IMG/VR virus record: IMGVR_UViG_3300043427_003190
Span: 1 to 34,285 of that record
Source: a virus
DNA length: 34,285 nt
Strand: one strand, 5' to 3'
Part shown: piece after piece, positions 4,904-14,099 of the stretch
Layout: every line of letters starts with the position of its first letter
Position numbering within the stretch: position 1 is the stretch's first letter
Program-made: the position numbers and the translations under genes
The notes under the pieces: model-generated
The model's input: the letters and a program-made list of their open reading frames with translations, nothing else
Told to the model about the DNA's origin: nothing
Database searches by the model: none

Positions 4904-5827
4904 ATGACTATTTTAGTTACAGGTGGTGCAGGATTTATCGGAAGTAATTTTCTTCACCATTTAATTACTTGCACAGATGAAGAAATAGTCTGTGTTGACA
5001 AATTAACCTATGCAGCAGATTGGCATAATATTCCTGATGATGTAAAATTTTACACTACAGATATTCTAGAAGAGCATAATTGTGAATTTATTTTTAAAAA
5101 GTATAAACCTTCTGTAGTTTTTCATTTTGCTGCAGAGAGTCACGTTGATAATTCTATTAAAGATTGTAAGGAGTTTATTCACACTAATATTTTAGGAACA
5201 GTTAATCTTTTAAATTTGTCCTTAAAATATGAAGTTAAAAAATTCATACACATTTCAACCGATGAGGTATATGGTTCTATTGAAGATGGATACTTTACGG
5301 AGAATTCAAACTATGCTCCACGCAATCCATATTCCGCATCAAAGGCAGCATCCGATCATTTTGTGATGGCCTATCATAATACCTATGGACTTCCGGTAGT
5401 AATTACAAATTGCTCCAATAATTATGGTCCAAGGCAATATGCTGAAAAGATGATTCCTAAGATTATTACTAATTTAGTACAAGGTAAAAAAGTTCCTATC
5501 TATGGAGATGGTAAGCAAGTTAGGGATTGGTTATATGTACAGGACCATTGTGAAGCACTAATTGAAATTTGGTTTAAAGGAAGAGTCGGTCAAAAATATA
5601 ATATTGGTGGGGAATGTGAGATTCGTAATATTGATTTGGTTCGTATGATTCTTGATCGTATGAATATGCAGGAAAATATGATAGAATATGTTGAAGATAG
5701 GCCTGGGCATGACCGCCGCTATTCTACCGATATTGCTAAAATTAGGCATGAATTAAAATGGTCTCCTAGATTTGATATAGATACAGGACTAGATAAAACT
5801 ATTGCTTGGTACGCTGAACATTTATGA
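4904..5827 (+). CDS. rfbB: NDP-sugar 4,6-dehydratase, RmlB/RfbB-like
   Basis: A short-chain dehydrogenase of the extended class. TGGAGFIGS (residues 6-14) binds NAD. STDEVYG (118-124) supplies the Thr-Asp-Glu of 4,6-dehydratases, and Y143-SAS-K147 is the catalytic pair. HFAAESHVDNSI, NNYGPRQ and RDWLYVQDHCEA are RmlB-family signatures. The 307-aa length is slightly short (RmlB about 340-360). The reaction converts NDP-glucose to NDP-4-keto-6-deoxyglucose, the branch point for rhamnose and many deoxysugars. No rmlA, rmlC or rmlD is in the window, so the product may feed the RfbH-like dehydrase at 23522 or host enzymes. The base could be dTDP or CDP; dTDP is the default inference. Confidence 0.88.
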   Translation: MTILVTGGAGFIGSNFLHHLITCTDEEIVCVDKLTYAADWHNIPDDVKFYTTDILEEHNCEFIFKKYKPSVVFHFAAESHVDNSIKDCKEFIHTNILGTVNLLNLSLKYEVKKFIHISTDEVYGSIEDGYFTENSNYAPRNPYSASKAASDHFVMAYHNTYGLPVVITNCSNNYGPRQYAEKMIPKIITNLVQGKKVPIYGDGKQVRDWLYVQDHCEALIEIWFKGRVGQKYNIGGECEIRNIDLVRMILDRMNMQENMIEYVEDRPGHDRRYSTDIAKIRHELKWSPRFDIDTGLDKTIAWYAEHL

Positions 5828-6777
5828 TTACTATTGATTATTTGCCACACGCCAGACCAATTGAGTATTGGCGTCTGACATCTCATTTTCTGAACAAAAT
5901 CAAACCAGAAAATAAAAAGAAAATCAAGATTAATATTCTTGCCACAAACGATGAACCATGGTTGGATTATCTTGATCCGGATATCGCATCTCAGGTCATT
6001 ATTTTTCCTTATAATGGAAATTATCTTGCTAAGGCAAAATTAGCAAGTAAAGATGAAAATCCTTATTCTGTCAAACTTGATGAAGATTGTTTTATGAACA
6101 ATCATGTTTGGGATTATATGATTGAGAATATTAATATCCTTGACGATCCTGATACTCTTCTTTTGTCTCCTTTGGTCTCTACTAATATCCCTCTTGTGGA
6201 TGAGTTTATTGAGGCATATGTTGAGGATATTGAAGTTAAAGAGAAATTGCATTCTCTCTTTAAGAATAGGTATATGCCCAATAATCTTTGGGGAGTTGAT
6301 TACACTTCATTGAATCAACACACCGTTGATGCTAAAGAGTGGAATCCTGAAGAATATTATAAAGGTGTTGCTAATATTAATCACTACTATCGTGGAATTC
6401 ATCCAGTTCGTATTTCTGTTGAGGCACAACTTCTTTTGAGTGATTATGTGCTTAACACTATGGATAAGTTTTTATCCGAACAAAAATATTCCCTAAAACA
6501 ATTTAATCGTCCTTATTTTACGAATAATATTTTTGCTTTTAAAACAGAAGATTGGCGTAAAATTTTAGAACTTCCTAATGATGGATTTGATGAAGTTCCT
6601 TTGAGTGAATATAAAAACGCTCATAATAAAAAGTGTTATTACATTGATAATGGATTTTGTGTTCATCCAATGTATAATACTGTATTTGGATTTAATCCCG
6701 AATTTAGTATTGGTATGGATAACGGACTCCAAAAAGAGATTGAAATTGTTAATCAATTTATTCAAAAAATTCTATGA
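5824..6777 (+). CDS. Putative glycosyltransferase, GT-A-like (317 aa)
   Basis: Starts with an ATGA overlap. No standard family is obvious, but residues 70-85 ([20 protein letters not shown]) contain an acidic KLDEDC motif after a beta strand, positioned like the metal/nucleotide-binding DxD of GT-A enzymes, and the surrounding pattern ([11 protein letters not shown]... YLAKAKLA) resembles the nucleotide half of that fold. The C-terminal half ([20 protein letters not shown], then [20 protein letters not shown]) would hold the acceptor site. No signal peptide or membrane segment. The gene sits between two nucleotide-sugar genes, consistent with transferase. Assignment rests on motif and context. 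Confidence 0.6.
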   Translation: MITIDYLPHARPIEYWRLTSHFLNKIKPENKKKIKINILATNDEPWLDYLDPDIASQVIIFPYNGNYLAKAKLASKDENPYSVKLDEDCFMNNHVWDYMIENINILDDPDTLLLSPLVSTNIPLVDEFIEAYVEDIEVKEKLHSLFKNRYMPNNLWGVDYTSLNQHTVDAKEWNPEEYYKGVANINHYYRGIHPVRISVEAQLLLSDYVLNTMDKFLSEQKYSLKQFNRPYFTNNIFAFKTEDWRKILELPNDGFDEVPLSEYKNAHNKKCYYIDNGFCVHPMYNTVFGFNPEFSIGMDNGLQKEIEIVNQFIQKIL

Positions 6778-7775
6778 AAAGAGCACTAATTACTGGTATT
6801 ACTGGGCAAGACGGATCTTATCTTGCAGAACTTCTACTTGAGAAGGGATATGAGGTACATGGTATCATTCGTCGTTCTTCTCAAATTAATACTCAAAGAA
6901 TTGACCATTTATATCAAAATATTAAATTACATTACGGAGACTTAACAGATTCTACTAATATAGTCAGAGTTATTCAAAAAGTTCAACCTGATGAAATTTA
7001 CAACCTTGGTGCTCAGAGTCATGTTAAAGTATCCTTTGAGATGCCTGAATATACTGCTGATGTCGATGGTGTGGGAACTCTTCGTGTTCTTGAGGCGGTG
7101 CGTCTCTTGGGTATGGAGAATCGTGTCCGCATCTACCAAGCTTCTACAAGCGAACTTTATGGTCTTGTTCAAGAAACTCCTCAGAGTGAAACTACTCCTT
7201 TTTATCCCCGCTCTCCTTATGGTGTAGCAAAGATTTATGGATATTGGATTACAAAGAACTATCGTGAGGCATATGGAATGTATGCTTGCACAGGTATTCT
7301 TTTTAATCATGAATCTCCTCGCCGTGGTGAAACTTTTGTTACTAGAAAAATTGTTCGGGGACTTGCAAATATTTCTACCGGTTTTCAGGATGTTCTTGAA
7401 CTTGGAAACTTAAATGCAAAACGTGACTGGGGACACGCTAAGGATTTTGTAGAAGCAATGTGGTTAATGCTTCAACAGGATACTCCTGAAGATTATGTGA
7501 TTGCTACTGGAAAGCAATATTCTGTACGTGATTTTGTAGAAGAAGCGGCACCATATTTTGGTATGAATATTGTATGGAAGGGTGAAGGTATTTCTGAAAG
7601 AGGTGTTGATAAATTCACTGGTAAAACCATTGTAAAAGTTAACGCTAAATATTTTCGACCTGCTGAAGTGGAAACTTTATTAGGTGATGCCTCTAAGGCA
7701 AAGGAAAAATTGGGATGGGAACCCAAAACTTCTTTTAAACAATTAGTTGAGGATATGTGTATCAATGGACAGTAA
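6774..7775 (+). CDS. gmd: GDP-mannose 4,6-dehydratase
   Basis: The protein begins [20 protein letters not shown] with the Gly8-x-x-Gly11-x-x-Gly14 NADP motif and the family's [15 protein letters not shown] loop that binds the partner cofactor in oligomers. STSELYG (residues 124-130) and Y149-GVA-K153 give the Thr/Ser-Glu-Tyr-Lys catalytic set. [17 protein letters not shown] is also diagnostic. It converts GDP-D-mannose to GDP-4-keto-6-deoxymannose, the first committed step to GDP-L-fucose. At 333 aa it is slightly shorter than bacterial Gmd (about 345-375). ATGA-coupled upstream; its last 11 bases overlap fcl, as in many fucose operons. Confidence 0.96.
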   Translation: MKRALITGITGQDGSYLAELLLEKGYEVHGIIRRSSQINTQRIDHLYQNIKLHYGDLTDSTNIVRVIQKVQPDEIYNLGAQSHVKVSFEMPEYTADVDGVGTLRVLEAVRLLGMENRVRIYQASTSELYGLVQETPQSETTPFYPRSPYGVAKIYGYWITKNYREAYGMYACTGILFNHESPRRGETFVTRKIVRGLANISTGFQDVLELGNLNAKRDWGHAKDFVEAMWLMLQQDTPEDYVIATGKQYSVRDFVEEAAPYFGMNIVWKGEGISERGVDKFTGKTIVKVNAKYFRPAEVETLLGDASKAKEKLGWEPKTSFKQLVEDMCINGQ

Positions 7776-8721
7776 TTCTAGAGTATTAGTTGCCGGTGCC
7801 AATGGAATGGTTGGATCGGCAATCGTTAGAAATCTTGAAAGTAAAGGATTTACTAACATCATTAAAGGAACTCGTGATGATGTAGATTTCACAGATCAAG
7901 ATGAAACTGAACGGTATTTCTGTTCAGAAGAACCTGAGTATGTGTTTATTGCTGCCGCTAAGGTTGGTGGCATTATGGCAAACAATACATATAAGGCAGA
8001 TTTTCTGACTGAGAATCTTCAAATTCAAACTAATCTGATTCAGCAGTCTTACAACTTTGGTGTTAAGAAACTTCTGTTTCTCGGTTCTTCTTGCATCTAT
8101 CCTAAGTTTGCAACTCAACCAATTACCGAAGACCAGTTAATGACTGGTGCTCTGGAACCAACAAATGATGCTTATGCAATTGCTAAGATTGCTGGTATCA
8201 TGATGTGTCAGGCATATCGGCAACAGCATGGTTTCAATGCCATCTCATTGATGCCTACGAATCTTTATGGTCCTAATGATAACTTTGATTTGGAATCGTC
8301 GCATGTTCTCCCTGCAATGATTCGTAAGTTTCATGATGCTGCTCAAGCAGGGTATGTAATTGATTATGGTGGTCCTTGGTATGGTCCAACAGTGCAACTC
8401 TGGGGTGATGGATCTGCTATGCGGGAGTTCCTTCACGTTGATGACCTTGCGGAAGCATGTTATGTTTGTATGGAGAAGTACGATGAATCTGAACATATCA
8501 ATGTCGGAACAGGTGAAGATGTAACAATCAAACAACTTGCAGAAACAATTGCGGGAGTTGTTGAATATCCTGGTGAAATTGAATGGGATACCTCCAAACC
8601 TAATGGAACTCCAAGAAAAGTTCTGAATGTAGATAAGATCAAGGCACTTGGGTGGGAACCTAAAATTGGTCTTCGTGAAGGTATTGCAAGCACATATGAG
8701 TGGTATAAAGAAAATGTCTGA
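7765..8721 (+). CDS. fcl: GDP-L-fucose synthase (epimerase/reductase)
   Basis: ATG 7765, overlapping gmd, gives [20 protein letters not shown] with the NADP-binding Gly11-x-x-Gly14-x-x-Gly17; an upstream ATG at 7747 has no support. [20 protein letters not shown] (Ser108-Ser109-Cys110, Cys110 being an epimerisation acid/base in the family) and Y137-AIA-K141 match Fcl/WcaG. It epimerises C3 and C5 of GDP-4-keto-6-deoxymannose and reduces C4 to give GDP-L-fucose. Length 318 is normal. With gmd it makes the phage independent of host enzymes for this donor from GDP-mannose on, and it supplies the four candidate fucosyltransferases downstream. Confidence 0.96.
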   Translation: MDSNSRVLVAGANGMVGSAIVRNLESKGFTNIIKGTRDDVDFTDQDETERYFCSEEPEYVFIAAAKVGGIMANNTYKADFLTENLQIQTNLIQQSYNFGVKKLLFLGSSCIYPKFATQPITEDQLMTGALEPTNDAYAIAKIAGIMMCQAYRQQHGFNAISLMPTNLYGPNDNFDLESSHVLPAMIRKFHDAAQAGYVIDYGGPWYGPTVQLWGDGSAMREFLHVDDLAEACYVCMEKYDESEHINVGTGEDVTIKQLAETIAGVVEYPGEIEWDTSKPNGTPRKVLNVDKIKALGWEPKIGLREGIASTYEWYKENV

Positions 8722-9058
8722 AGAAGTATTAAAACCATGGGGTTCTTATACGAATCTAATGGATGAGGAATATACCAAAGTTAAAAAAATAGTCATTAAA
8801 TCTGGAGAGTCTCCAAGTTATCAGTATCATTTTAAAAGAAGTGAAATTTGGGTATTAGTTAAGGGCACCGGTAAAGTCAAGGTAGATGATGAAGTTCATT
8901 ATTACAGACAAGGTGATGTCATTTTTATTCCGAAAGAAGCGAAGCATCAAATAACAAATACCGGAGAAGATGATTTGGTATTTGTTGAAGTTCAACTTGG
9001 TGAATATTTTGGCGAAGACGATATTGTAAGATTGGAAGATAAGTATGGCAGAGTATAA
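8714..9058 (+). CDS. Stand-alone cupin of mannose-6-phosphate isomerase type II (ManC C-terminal-like)
   Basis: The first ATG in a good context is 8714, overlapping fcl by 8 bases. The product opens [13 protein letters not shown], the usual entry of type II PMI cupins (RPWG.y), followed by SPSYQYHFKRSEIWVLVKGT (His residue and Glu of metal motif 1), QGDVIFIPKEAKHQITN (motif 2) and GEYFGEDDIVRLEDKYGR, the family C terminus. In ManC this domain interconverts fructose-6-phosphate and mannose-6-phosphate; here it is a separate 114-aa protein. That would raise the mannose phosphate pool ahead of gmd/fcl. The mannose-1-phosphate guanylyltransferase half is not in the window. Confidence 0.85.
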   Translation: MSEEVLKPWGSYTNLMDEEYTKVKKIVIKSGESPSYQYHFKRSEIWVLVKGTGKVKVDDEVHYYRQGDVIFIPKEAKHQITNTGEDDLVFVEVQLGEYFGEDDIVRLEDKYGRV

Positions 9059-10595
9059 AGTTTTACTTACAACTAGTGGATTAGGTTCTAGACTTGGCAA
9101 TTTAACAAAATTTACAAATAAGAGTTTGGTTAGAGTCGGAGATAAACCGGTTATATCTCATATTATTGAGACATATCCTGATGATGTTGAATTTGTTGTC
9201 ACGTTAGGTCATTATGGATCTCATGTAAAACAGTACCTGACTCTTGCACATCCAGAAAGACAAATTGAATTTGTTGAAGTTGATAATTATATGGGAGAGG
9301 GTAGTAGTTTACTCTATTCCATTTCTTTGTGTGAAGATTATTTGCAGTGTCCATTTATATTTCATGCCTGTGATACAATTCTTCCAAAGAATTATATTCA
9401 TTCAGTAGATTTTTCAACAAATTGGTCTATTGGTGGTAGTGGGGATAACAGTCAATCATATAGAACTATTAATTGTGTTAATGGAAAAATTGCATCAATC
9501 AATGAAAAGGGCGAACAAAATTTTGATTTTGTTTATGTGGGTGTTTCTGGTATTCAACAGTATGCAGTATTTTGGGATATTTGTAAAACTATTATCACAA
9601 CTTTAAATACTAGTGACTTAAGTGATTGTCATGTTATTCGTAAAATGAATGATTTTTCTATAGTTCATCTTGATGAATGGTATGATATTGGAAATGTTGA
9701 TTCACTAAAAAGAACTCGTTCTAAAATTAAAGGGACAATTCATGTTCTTGATAAGGAGGATGAAAATATTTTTGTATTCTCTGATTTTGTTATTAAGTTT
9801 TTTTATAATAAAAAAATATGCTCTGATAGAGTTTTGAGAAGTAAAAGTTTAGAAGGTCTTATTCCTAAACTTTTGGAAAGCACTGAAAATTTTTATAAGT
9901 ATTCTTATGTTACTGGGGACCTTCTATCTAATGCTATTAATTTAAATAAATTTTCAAATCTATTAAATTGGGCTTCTGAAAAATTATGGATTACTAAAGA
10001 AGACAAAGATTATGAAAAAAATTGTTTATCTTTTTATAAAGAAAAAACTATTTTAAGAGCAAATAAATTTTTAGAAAAATATCATCTTGAAGATGGAACT
10101 GATATAATTAATGGATATTCCATACCATCTATTGAGAAACTTCTTGATAATATTGACTTTGCTTCTTTATTTGGAAAAAATCCAACAGGATTTCATGGTG
10201 ATTTTATATTAGATAATATTTTAATTACTGATAATGAATTTACATTAATTGATTGGAGGCAAGATTTCAATGGAAGTTTAGATGCTGGTGATATGAATTA
10301 TGACCTAGCTAAACTTAATCACAATTTAATAATGAATCATGAAATACTTGCTAAAAATTTATATTCTATAAATTTTACAAATGGAATAAATTGTGATATT
10401 CTTATTAAAAAATCATTATTTGATTGTAGATTAATTTTAGAAGAATATTGTGCTAAGAATACTATTGATTATAAGCAAATAGAAATTCTTACATCACTAA
10501 TATGGATTAATATGTCCCCATTGCATGAGCATCCATTAGATATGTTTTTATATTATTTTGGTAAGTATAATTTATTTTGTAAACTTTTTAAATGA
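9045..10595 (+). CDS. Fusion: sugar-phosphate nucleotidyltransferase plus APH/choline-kinase-like phosphotransferase
   Basis: Residues 1 to about 225 form an NTP-transferase domain: VLLTTSGLGSRLGNLTKFTN is a variant of the GxGTRL-x-PK signature, VGDKPVISHIIE follows, and FHACDTILP carries the metal Asp. Residues about 240-516 are a protein-kinase-like phosphotransferase: FHGDFILDNI (His384, Gly385, Asp386, Asn391) is the Brenner motif and LIDWRQ (Asp403) the metal Asp. One protein could phosphorylate a small substrate and then activate it with a nucleotide, as the separate LicA/LicC enzymes do for choline. Substrate unknown. Cotranslated with the cupin (14-base overlap) and the GatZ-like gene (ATGA). 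The Gly-rich loop of the first domain lacks the usual TR pair order, so activity should not be assumed. Confidence 0.78.
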   Translation: MAEYKVLLTTSGLGSRLGNLTKFTNKSLVRVGDKPVISHIIETYPDDVEFVVTLGHYGSHVKQYLTLAHPERQIEFVEVDNYMGEGSSLLYSISLCEDYLQCPFIFHACDTILPKNYIHSVDFSTNWSIGGSGDNSQSYRTINCVNGKIASINEKGEQNFDFVYVGVSGIQQYAVFWDICKTIITTLNTSDLSDCHVIRKMNDFSIVHLDEWYDIGNVDSLKRTRSKIKGTIHVLDKEDENIFVFSDFVIKFFYNKKICSDRVLRSKSLEGLIPKLLESTENFYKYSYVTGDLLSNAINLNKFSNLLNWASEKLWITKEDKDYEKNCLSFYKEKTILRANKFLEKYHLEDGTDIINGYSIPSIEKLLDNIDFASLFGKNPTGFHGDFILDNILITDNEFTLIDWRQDFNGSLDAGDMNYDLAKLNHNLIMNHEILAKNLYSINFTNGINCDILIKKSLFDCRLILEEYCAKNTIDYKQIEILTSLIWINMSPLHEHPLDMFLYYFGKYNLFCKLFK

Positions 10596-11590
10596 ATTTT
10601 CCCAAATATTACATAGGTCCAATGAGTAAGAATGTTGTTGATTGTGTAATTAAACATGGTCAAAAACATTCTATTGGACTAATTCCTTCCAGACGACAGG
10701 TTGACTTTTCTGGCGGATATGTTAATAAATGGGACACTCAAAAATTTTCTGAATATGTTAAATCAAAAAATTCTTCAATCTTAATTTGTAGAGATCACGG
10801 GGGGCAATATCAAGGTCAAGTAGAAGATGATGGTGCTCAATCTTTTGAAGAAGATACAAAATATTTTGATTTAATTCATATTGACCCTTTTAGAAGTTGT
10901 CAAACAATCTATCAGGCAGCGGAAAAAACTGGAAATATTATTGAAAGATTATTTGAGATTAATCCTGACATTACATATGAAGTTGGGACTGAGCAGGCAA
11001 TTTTTAAATATGAACCAGAGCACCTTAATTGGTTCTTAGGATACTTAAAAATTAGATTGAGAGTTGAGCAATTTAACCAAATTAAATATGCAGTTGTTCA
11101 GTCTGGAACTGGACTAGATTTGGCAACCAGAACAAATACTGGTAATTTTAATAGTAACCGATTGATAAAATTTGTTGAAATTGTAAAGAATTATGGATTG
11201 ATGAGTAAAGAGCATAATGGAGACTATCTAACAGATTCTTTTGATGTTGAGATGAGATTTGAATCTGGACTTGATGCCATTAACATTGCACCAGAGTATG
11301 GTCAGATAGAATCAGAATTTTATTTGGATTCCTGTAAAGATAATCCAGAATTGTTTGAAGAGTTGTATCAAATATGTTATAATTCTGGTAAGTGGAAAAA
11401 GTGGATTCCTGATATTACAAGAATTTCAAAGGAGCAATTAATTATTACTTGTTGCCATTACATTTTATCTCAAGATAATTTTATTGAAAAAATAAAAAAT
11501 CATTTTCCTGATGCAGATAAAAAAATTCAAAAAAGAATTAGTTCACAATTAAAATTACTCAATGAACAAACTAAAAACTATTGCATTTGA
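10592..11590 (+). CDS. GatZ/KbaZ-like TIM-barrel protein (tagatose-bisphosphate aldolase family relative)
   Basis: Several blocks line up in order with GatZ/KbaZ as I remember it: SRRQVDFSGGYVN (family NQVNQFGGYTG), ILICRDHGGQYQG (ILGGDHLGPN), LIHIDPFRSC (KIHLDASMSC), TYEVGTEQA (YVIGTEVP), AVVQSGTGLD (VVQPGVEFD) and AINIAPEYGQIES (LKVGPALTFAL). That is the order of barrel strands and metal-loop histidine/acidic residues. GatZ stabilises class II tagatose-bisphosphate aldolase; stand-alone relatives in capsule clusters may be ketose-phosphate aldolases. No GatY partner is present. With the adjoining kinase-nucleotidyltransferase and HAD genes it could build an unusual polyol or ketose. Fold call fairly confident, reaction not. 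Confidence 0.68.
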   Translation: MNFPKYYIGPMSKNVVDCVIKHGQKHSIGLIPSRRQVDFSGGYVNKWDTQKFSEYVKSKNSSILICRDHGGQYQGQVEDDGAQSFEEDTKYFDLIHIDPFRSCQTIYQAAEKTGNIIERLFEINPDITYEVGTEQAIFKYEPEHLNWFLGYLKIRLRVEQFNQIKYAVVQSGTGLDLATRTNTGNFNSNRLIKFVEIVKNYGLMSKEHNGDYLTDSFDVEMRFESGLDAINIAPEYGQIESEFYLDSCKDNPELFEELYQICYNSGKWKKWIPDITRISKEQLIITCCHYILSQDNFIEKIKNHFPDADKKIQKRISSQLKLLNEQTKNYCI

Positions 11591-11939
11591 TCTTGATGAT
11601 GTAATTTGCCATCGCCTGTCTGGGTATGAGCATCTTGGTCCAAATAAGTATGATTATTGCTATCCAAACGAAGAAATTATTGAAATAGTAAATAGTCTCT
11701 ACATGGATGGTAATACAATAGTAATATACACTGCTAGGGGGATGTCACAATATAGTGCTAATGTATCTGATGTATATGCAAATCTCTATGAAAAAACTAT
11801 TAATCAATTAAATTCTTGGGGATTGAAATATGATTCTTTAGTTATGGGTAAAATTCATTATGATATTTTAATTGATGATAAAGCTGTAAATTCTGTTGGA
11901 ATCGATAAAAAGAAAATTTTAGATTTTTTGAGTAATTGA
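11562..11939 (+). CDS. Small HAD-family phosphatase, capsule-cluster type
   Basis: At 125 aa it has the minimal HAD core with no cap: FDLDDVIC (nucleophile Asp10, acid/base Asp12) at the N terminus, VIYTARGM (motif II Thr) near residue 57, and KIHYDILIDDKAV (Lys plus IDDK motif IV) near the C terminus. The DDVICH...YTARG...IDDKA set is typical of small HADs in polysaccharide loci, which dephosphorylate sugar or polyol phosphates or phosphorylated intermediates. It overlaps the GatZ-like gene by 29 bases, the longest overlap in the cluster, so the two are likely made together and may act in one pathway. Confidence 0.82.
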   Translation: MNKLKTIAFDLDDVICHRLSGYEHLGPNKYDYCYPNEEIIEIVNSLYMDGNTIVIYTARGMSQYSANVSDVYANLYEKTINQLNSWGLKYDSLVMGKIHYDILIDDKAVNSVGIDKKKILDFLSN

Positions 11940-11943
11940 AATT

Positions 11944-12672
11944 ATGAAAATAGCTTTATGTTTATCCGGACAACCTAGATATTTGGACGAAGGTTATGAG
12001 CAAATAAATCGTAACTTATTATCTAAGTATGACATTGATTGTTTTGTTCATACTTGGTGGGATGATTCAATGAAAAATGAATCAATGGTTTTAAGTCCAA
12101 ATTTAAATTATGGTAGAAAGTATATATGGAAAGAAAATACTTTAGAGACTATAGTAAAGTATTACTCTCCTAAAATTTTTATGCATCAAAAACAAATTGA
12201 GTTTGATACTTTTGACTATATTGACTATGGACCTTGCTTTCCTCAATATGTGCATAGTATGTTTTACTCTATTATGATGTGTAATAATTTAAAAAAAATT
12301 TATGAAAAAGAAAATAACTTTATCTATGATGTTGTAATTAAATCTAGATTTGATGCCAAGTTTAATAGATTTAATATTGATTTAGAAAAATTGGATATGA
12401 ATTATCTTTATGCTCAACACTACAGAGAACATATAACAGACGACAAATTTATTATTTCTTCCTCAAAAAATATGGATGTTTATTCAAGTGCCTTTAAATT
12501 TTTTGAACAATATAGTAAAGATCCTAATTTTAATTACAGAGATTCTGCCGATGGTGGCTATAAAATGTGGGTAGGTGAAAATATTCTTTCTCATCATTTA
12601 TATGATAAAAACGTTAAAGTTTTTCATATGAATGAAAGTCAAATTCTTTCTAGCAATATTGGTAATACGTGA
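11944..12672 (+). CDS. Putative glycosyltransferase-like protein (SGQPR N terminus, 242 aa)
   Basis: The protein begins MKIALCLSGQPRYLDEGYEQ, then CFVHTWWDD, and further on YDVVIKSRFDAKF with an acidic pair after a strand. I associate the CLSGQPR...HTWW...KSRFD pattern with uncharacterised proteins of viral and bacterial surface-glycan loci that resemble GT-A transferases. No signal peptide or membrane helix. Length 242 is short for a two-domain enzyme. Four bases separate it from the HAD gene upstream, but 59 bases with a possible late box follow it, a rare break in this compact cluster. Function inferred from context. Confidence 0.55.
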   Translation: MKIALCLSGQPRYLDEGYEQINRNLLSKYDIDCFVHTWWDDSMKNESMVLSPNLNYGRKYIWKENTLETIVKYYSPKIFMHQKQIEFDTFDYIDYGPCFPQYVHSMFYSIMMCNNLKKIYEKENNFIYDVVIKSRFDAKFNRFNIDLEKLDMNYLYAQHYREHITDDKFIISSSKNMDVYSSAFKFFEQYSKDPNFNYRDSADGGYKMWVGENILSHHLYDKNVKVFHMNESQILSSNIGNT

Positions 12673-12676
12673 TAAA

Positions 12677-12683
12677 ATAAATA
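12677..12683 (+). promoter_or_regulatory. Possible late promoter box inside the glycan cluster
   Basis: ATAAATA occurs in the 59-base gap between the SGQPR gene and the HAD-NTase gene, about 49 bases before that ATG. AT-rich sequence makes chance occurrence likely; the longer than usual gap is the only support. Confidence 0.25.
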
Positions 12684-12731
12684 ATGATAATGAAAAAACT
12701 TCAGAATAAACTTGATTGATATTTTATAAGA

Positions 12732-14099
12732 ATGACTAAATTAGTAATTTTTGATTTAGATGGTGTTCTTATTGATAGTAAAGACTATCACTATGAAGCA
12801 TTAAATCAGGCACTTGGGGACAAGTATGCAATAAGTAGAGAAGAGCATGTAAGCATCTATGATGGTCTTCCTACTACAGCAAAACTAGAACTTCTCACGA
12901 GAAATAAATCTCTTCCTGTAGAGACGTATGAGAAAATTTGGAGAGACAAGCAAGAAGCAACTCTCAAAATCTTTAATGATTGTGTAGCAAAGGATTATGA
13001 GTTGATGGGATATTTCCAACAACTTGTAGATTCTGGATATAAAATTGCAGTTGCATCAAATTCTATTAGGAATACTGTTAAAATACTTTTATTAAGATTA
13101 GGAGTATTGGAGTTTGTGGACATGTACGTGTCCAATGAAGATGTAATCAGGAACAAACCATTTCCAGAAATGTATTGGAAGTGTATGACTGCTCTTGGTG
13201 CTCTTCCTACAGATACTGTGATTGTTGAAGATAGTCATATTGGTAGACAAGGTGCCTTAGATAGTAAAGCACATTTGGTAGCAGTTGAAAATAGAAAAGA
13301 TTTAAATCAAGAAAAAATTAATAAAATTAAAAAGATTCTGAACGGAACAAAACAAAAAGTTGCATGGGAGAGTAAGACTATGAATGTTTTAATTCCTATG
13401 GCTGGTGCTGGTAGTAGATTTGCCAGTCAGGGTTATACCTTCCCCAAACCTCTGATTGAAGTTAAGGGAAAACCCATGATTCAAGTGGTAGTTGAGAACC
13501 TGAACATCAAAGCAAATTACACTTTTATAGTTCAAAAAGAACACTATGAAAAGTATAACCTTAACTACCTTTTACCTTTAATTGCTCCCAACTGTAATAT
13601 TGTTCAGGTTGATGGTATTACTGAGGGTGCGGCATGTACCACACTGCTCGCTAAGGAATTTATTGACAATGATGAACCATTAGTAATGGCAAACTCTGAT
13701 CAGTTTGTTGTTTGGGATTCAAATGAAACTCTATATGCTTTTCAGAATGGAGATTGTGATGGTGGTATTCTGACATTTCCTGCAACACATCCAAAATGGT
13801 CTTATGCTAAGTTGGGTGAAGATGGGTATGTGAGTGAAGTTGCAGAGAAGAAACCAATCTCAGAACATGCAACAGTCGGAATTTATTACTGGAAAAAAGG
13901 TTCTGACTATGTAAAATATGCAGAACAAATGATTGAAAATAATATTCGGGTTAATAACGAATTTTATGTTTGTCCAGTATTCAATGAAGCAATTTCTGAT
14001 GGCAAAAAAATTAGAATTAAAGAAATTGAACATGATGGAATGTGGGGAATTGGAACCCCTGAAGATTTAAATTATTTCTTGGAGCATTATAAAGAATGA
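12732..14099 (+). CDS. Fusion: HAD hydrolase plus sugar nucleotidyltransferase (455 aa)
   Basis: Residues 1 to about 205 are a beta-phosphoglucomutase-type HAD: FDLDGVLIDS (Asp8, Asp10), AVASNSIRN (Ser109), NKPFPEMYW (Lys142) and VIVEDSHIG (Glu166-Asp167), with a helical cap between motifs I and II. From Met217 a second enzyme begins: NVLIPMAGAGSRFASQGYTF then PKPLIEVKGKPMI, with VMANSDQFV as metal-binding Asp region and GMWGIGTPEDL at the end, typical of NTP-transferases. The pair could convert a phosphorylated sugar (phosphatase or mutase step) and activate it. Met217 has a GGGAG about 9 bases upstream, so a separate nucleotidyltransferase might also be made. Confidence 0.88.
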   Translation: MTKLVIFDLDGVLIDSKDYHYEALNQALGDKYAISREEHVSIYDGLPTTAKLELLTRNKSLPVETYEKIWRDKQEATLKIFNDCVAKDYELMGYFQQLVDSGYKIAVASNSIRNTVKILLLRLGVLEFVDMYVSNEDVIRNKPFPEMYWKCMTALGALPTDTVIVEDSHIGRQGALDSKAHLVAVENRKDLNQEKINKIKKILNGTKQKVAWESKTMNVLIPMAGAGSRFASQGYTFPKPLIEVKGKPMIQVVVENLNIKANYTFIVQKEHYEKYNLNYLLPLIAPNCNIVQVDGITEGAACTTLLAKEFIDNDEPLVMANSDQFVVWDSNETLYAFQNGDCDGGILTFPATHPKWSYAKLGEDGYVSEVAEKKPISEHATVGIYYWKKGSDYVKYAEQMIENNIRVNNEFYVCPVFNEAISDGKKIRIKEIEHDGMWGIGTPEDLNYFLEHYKE

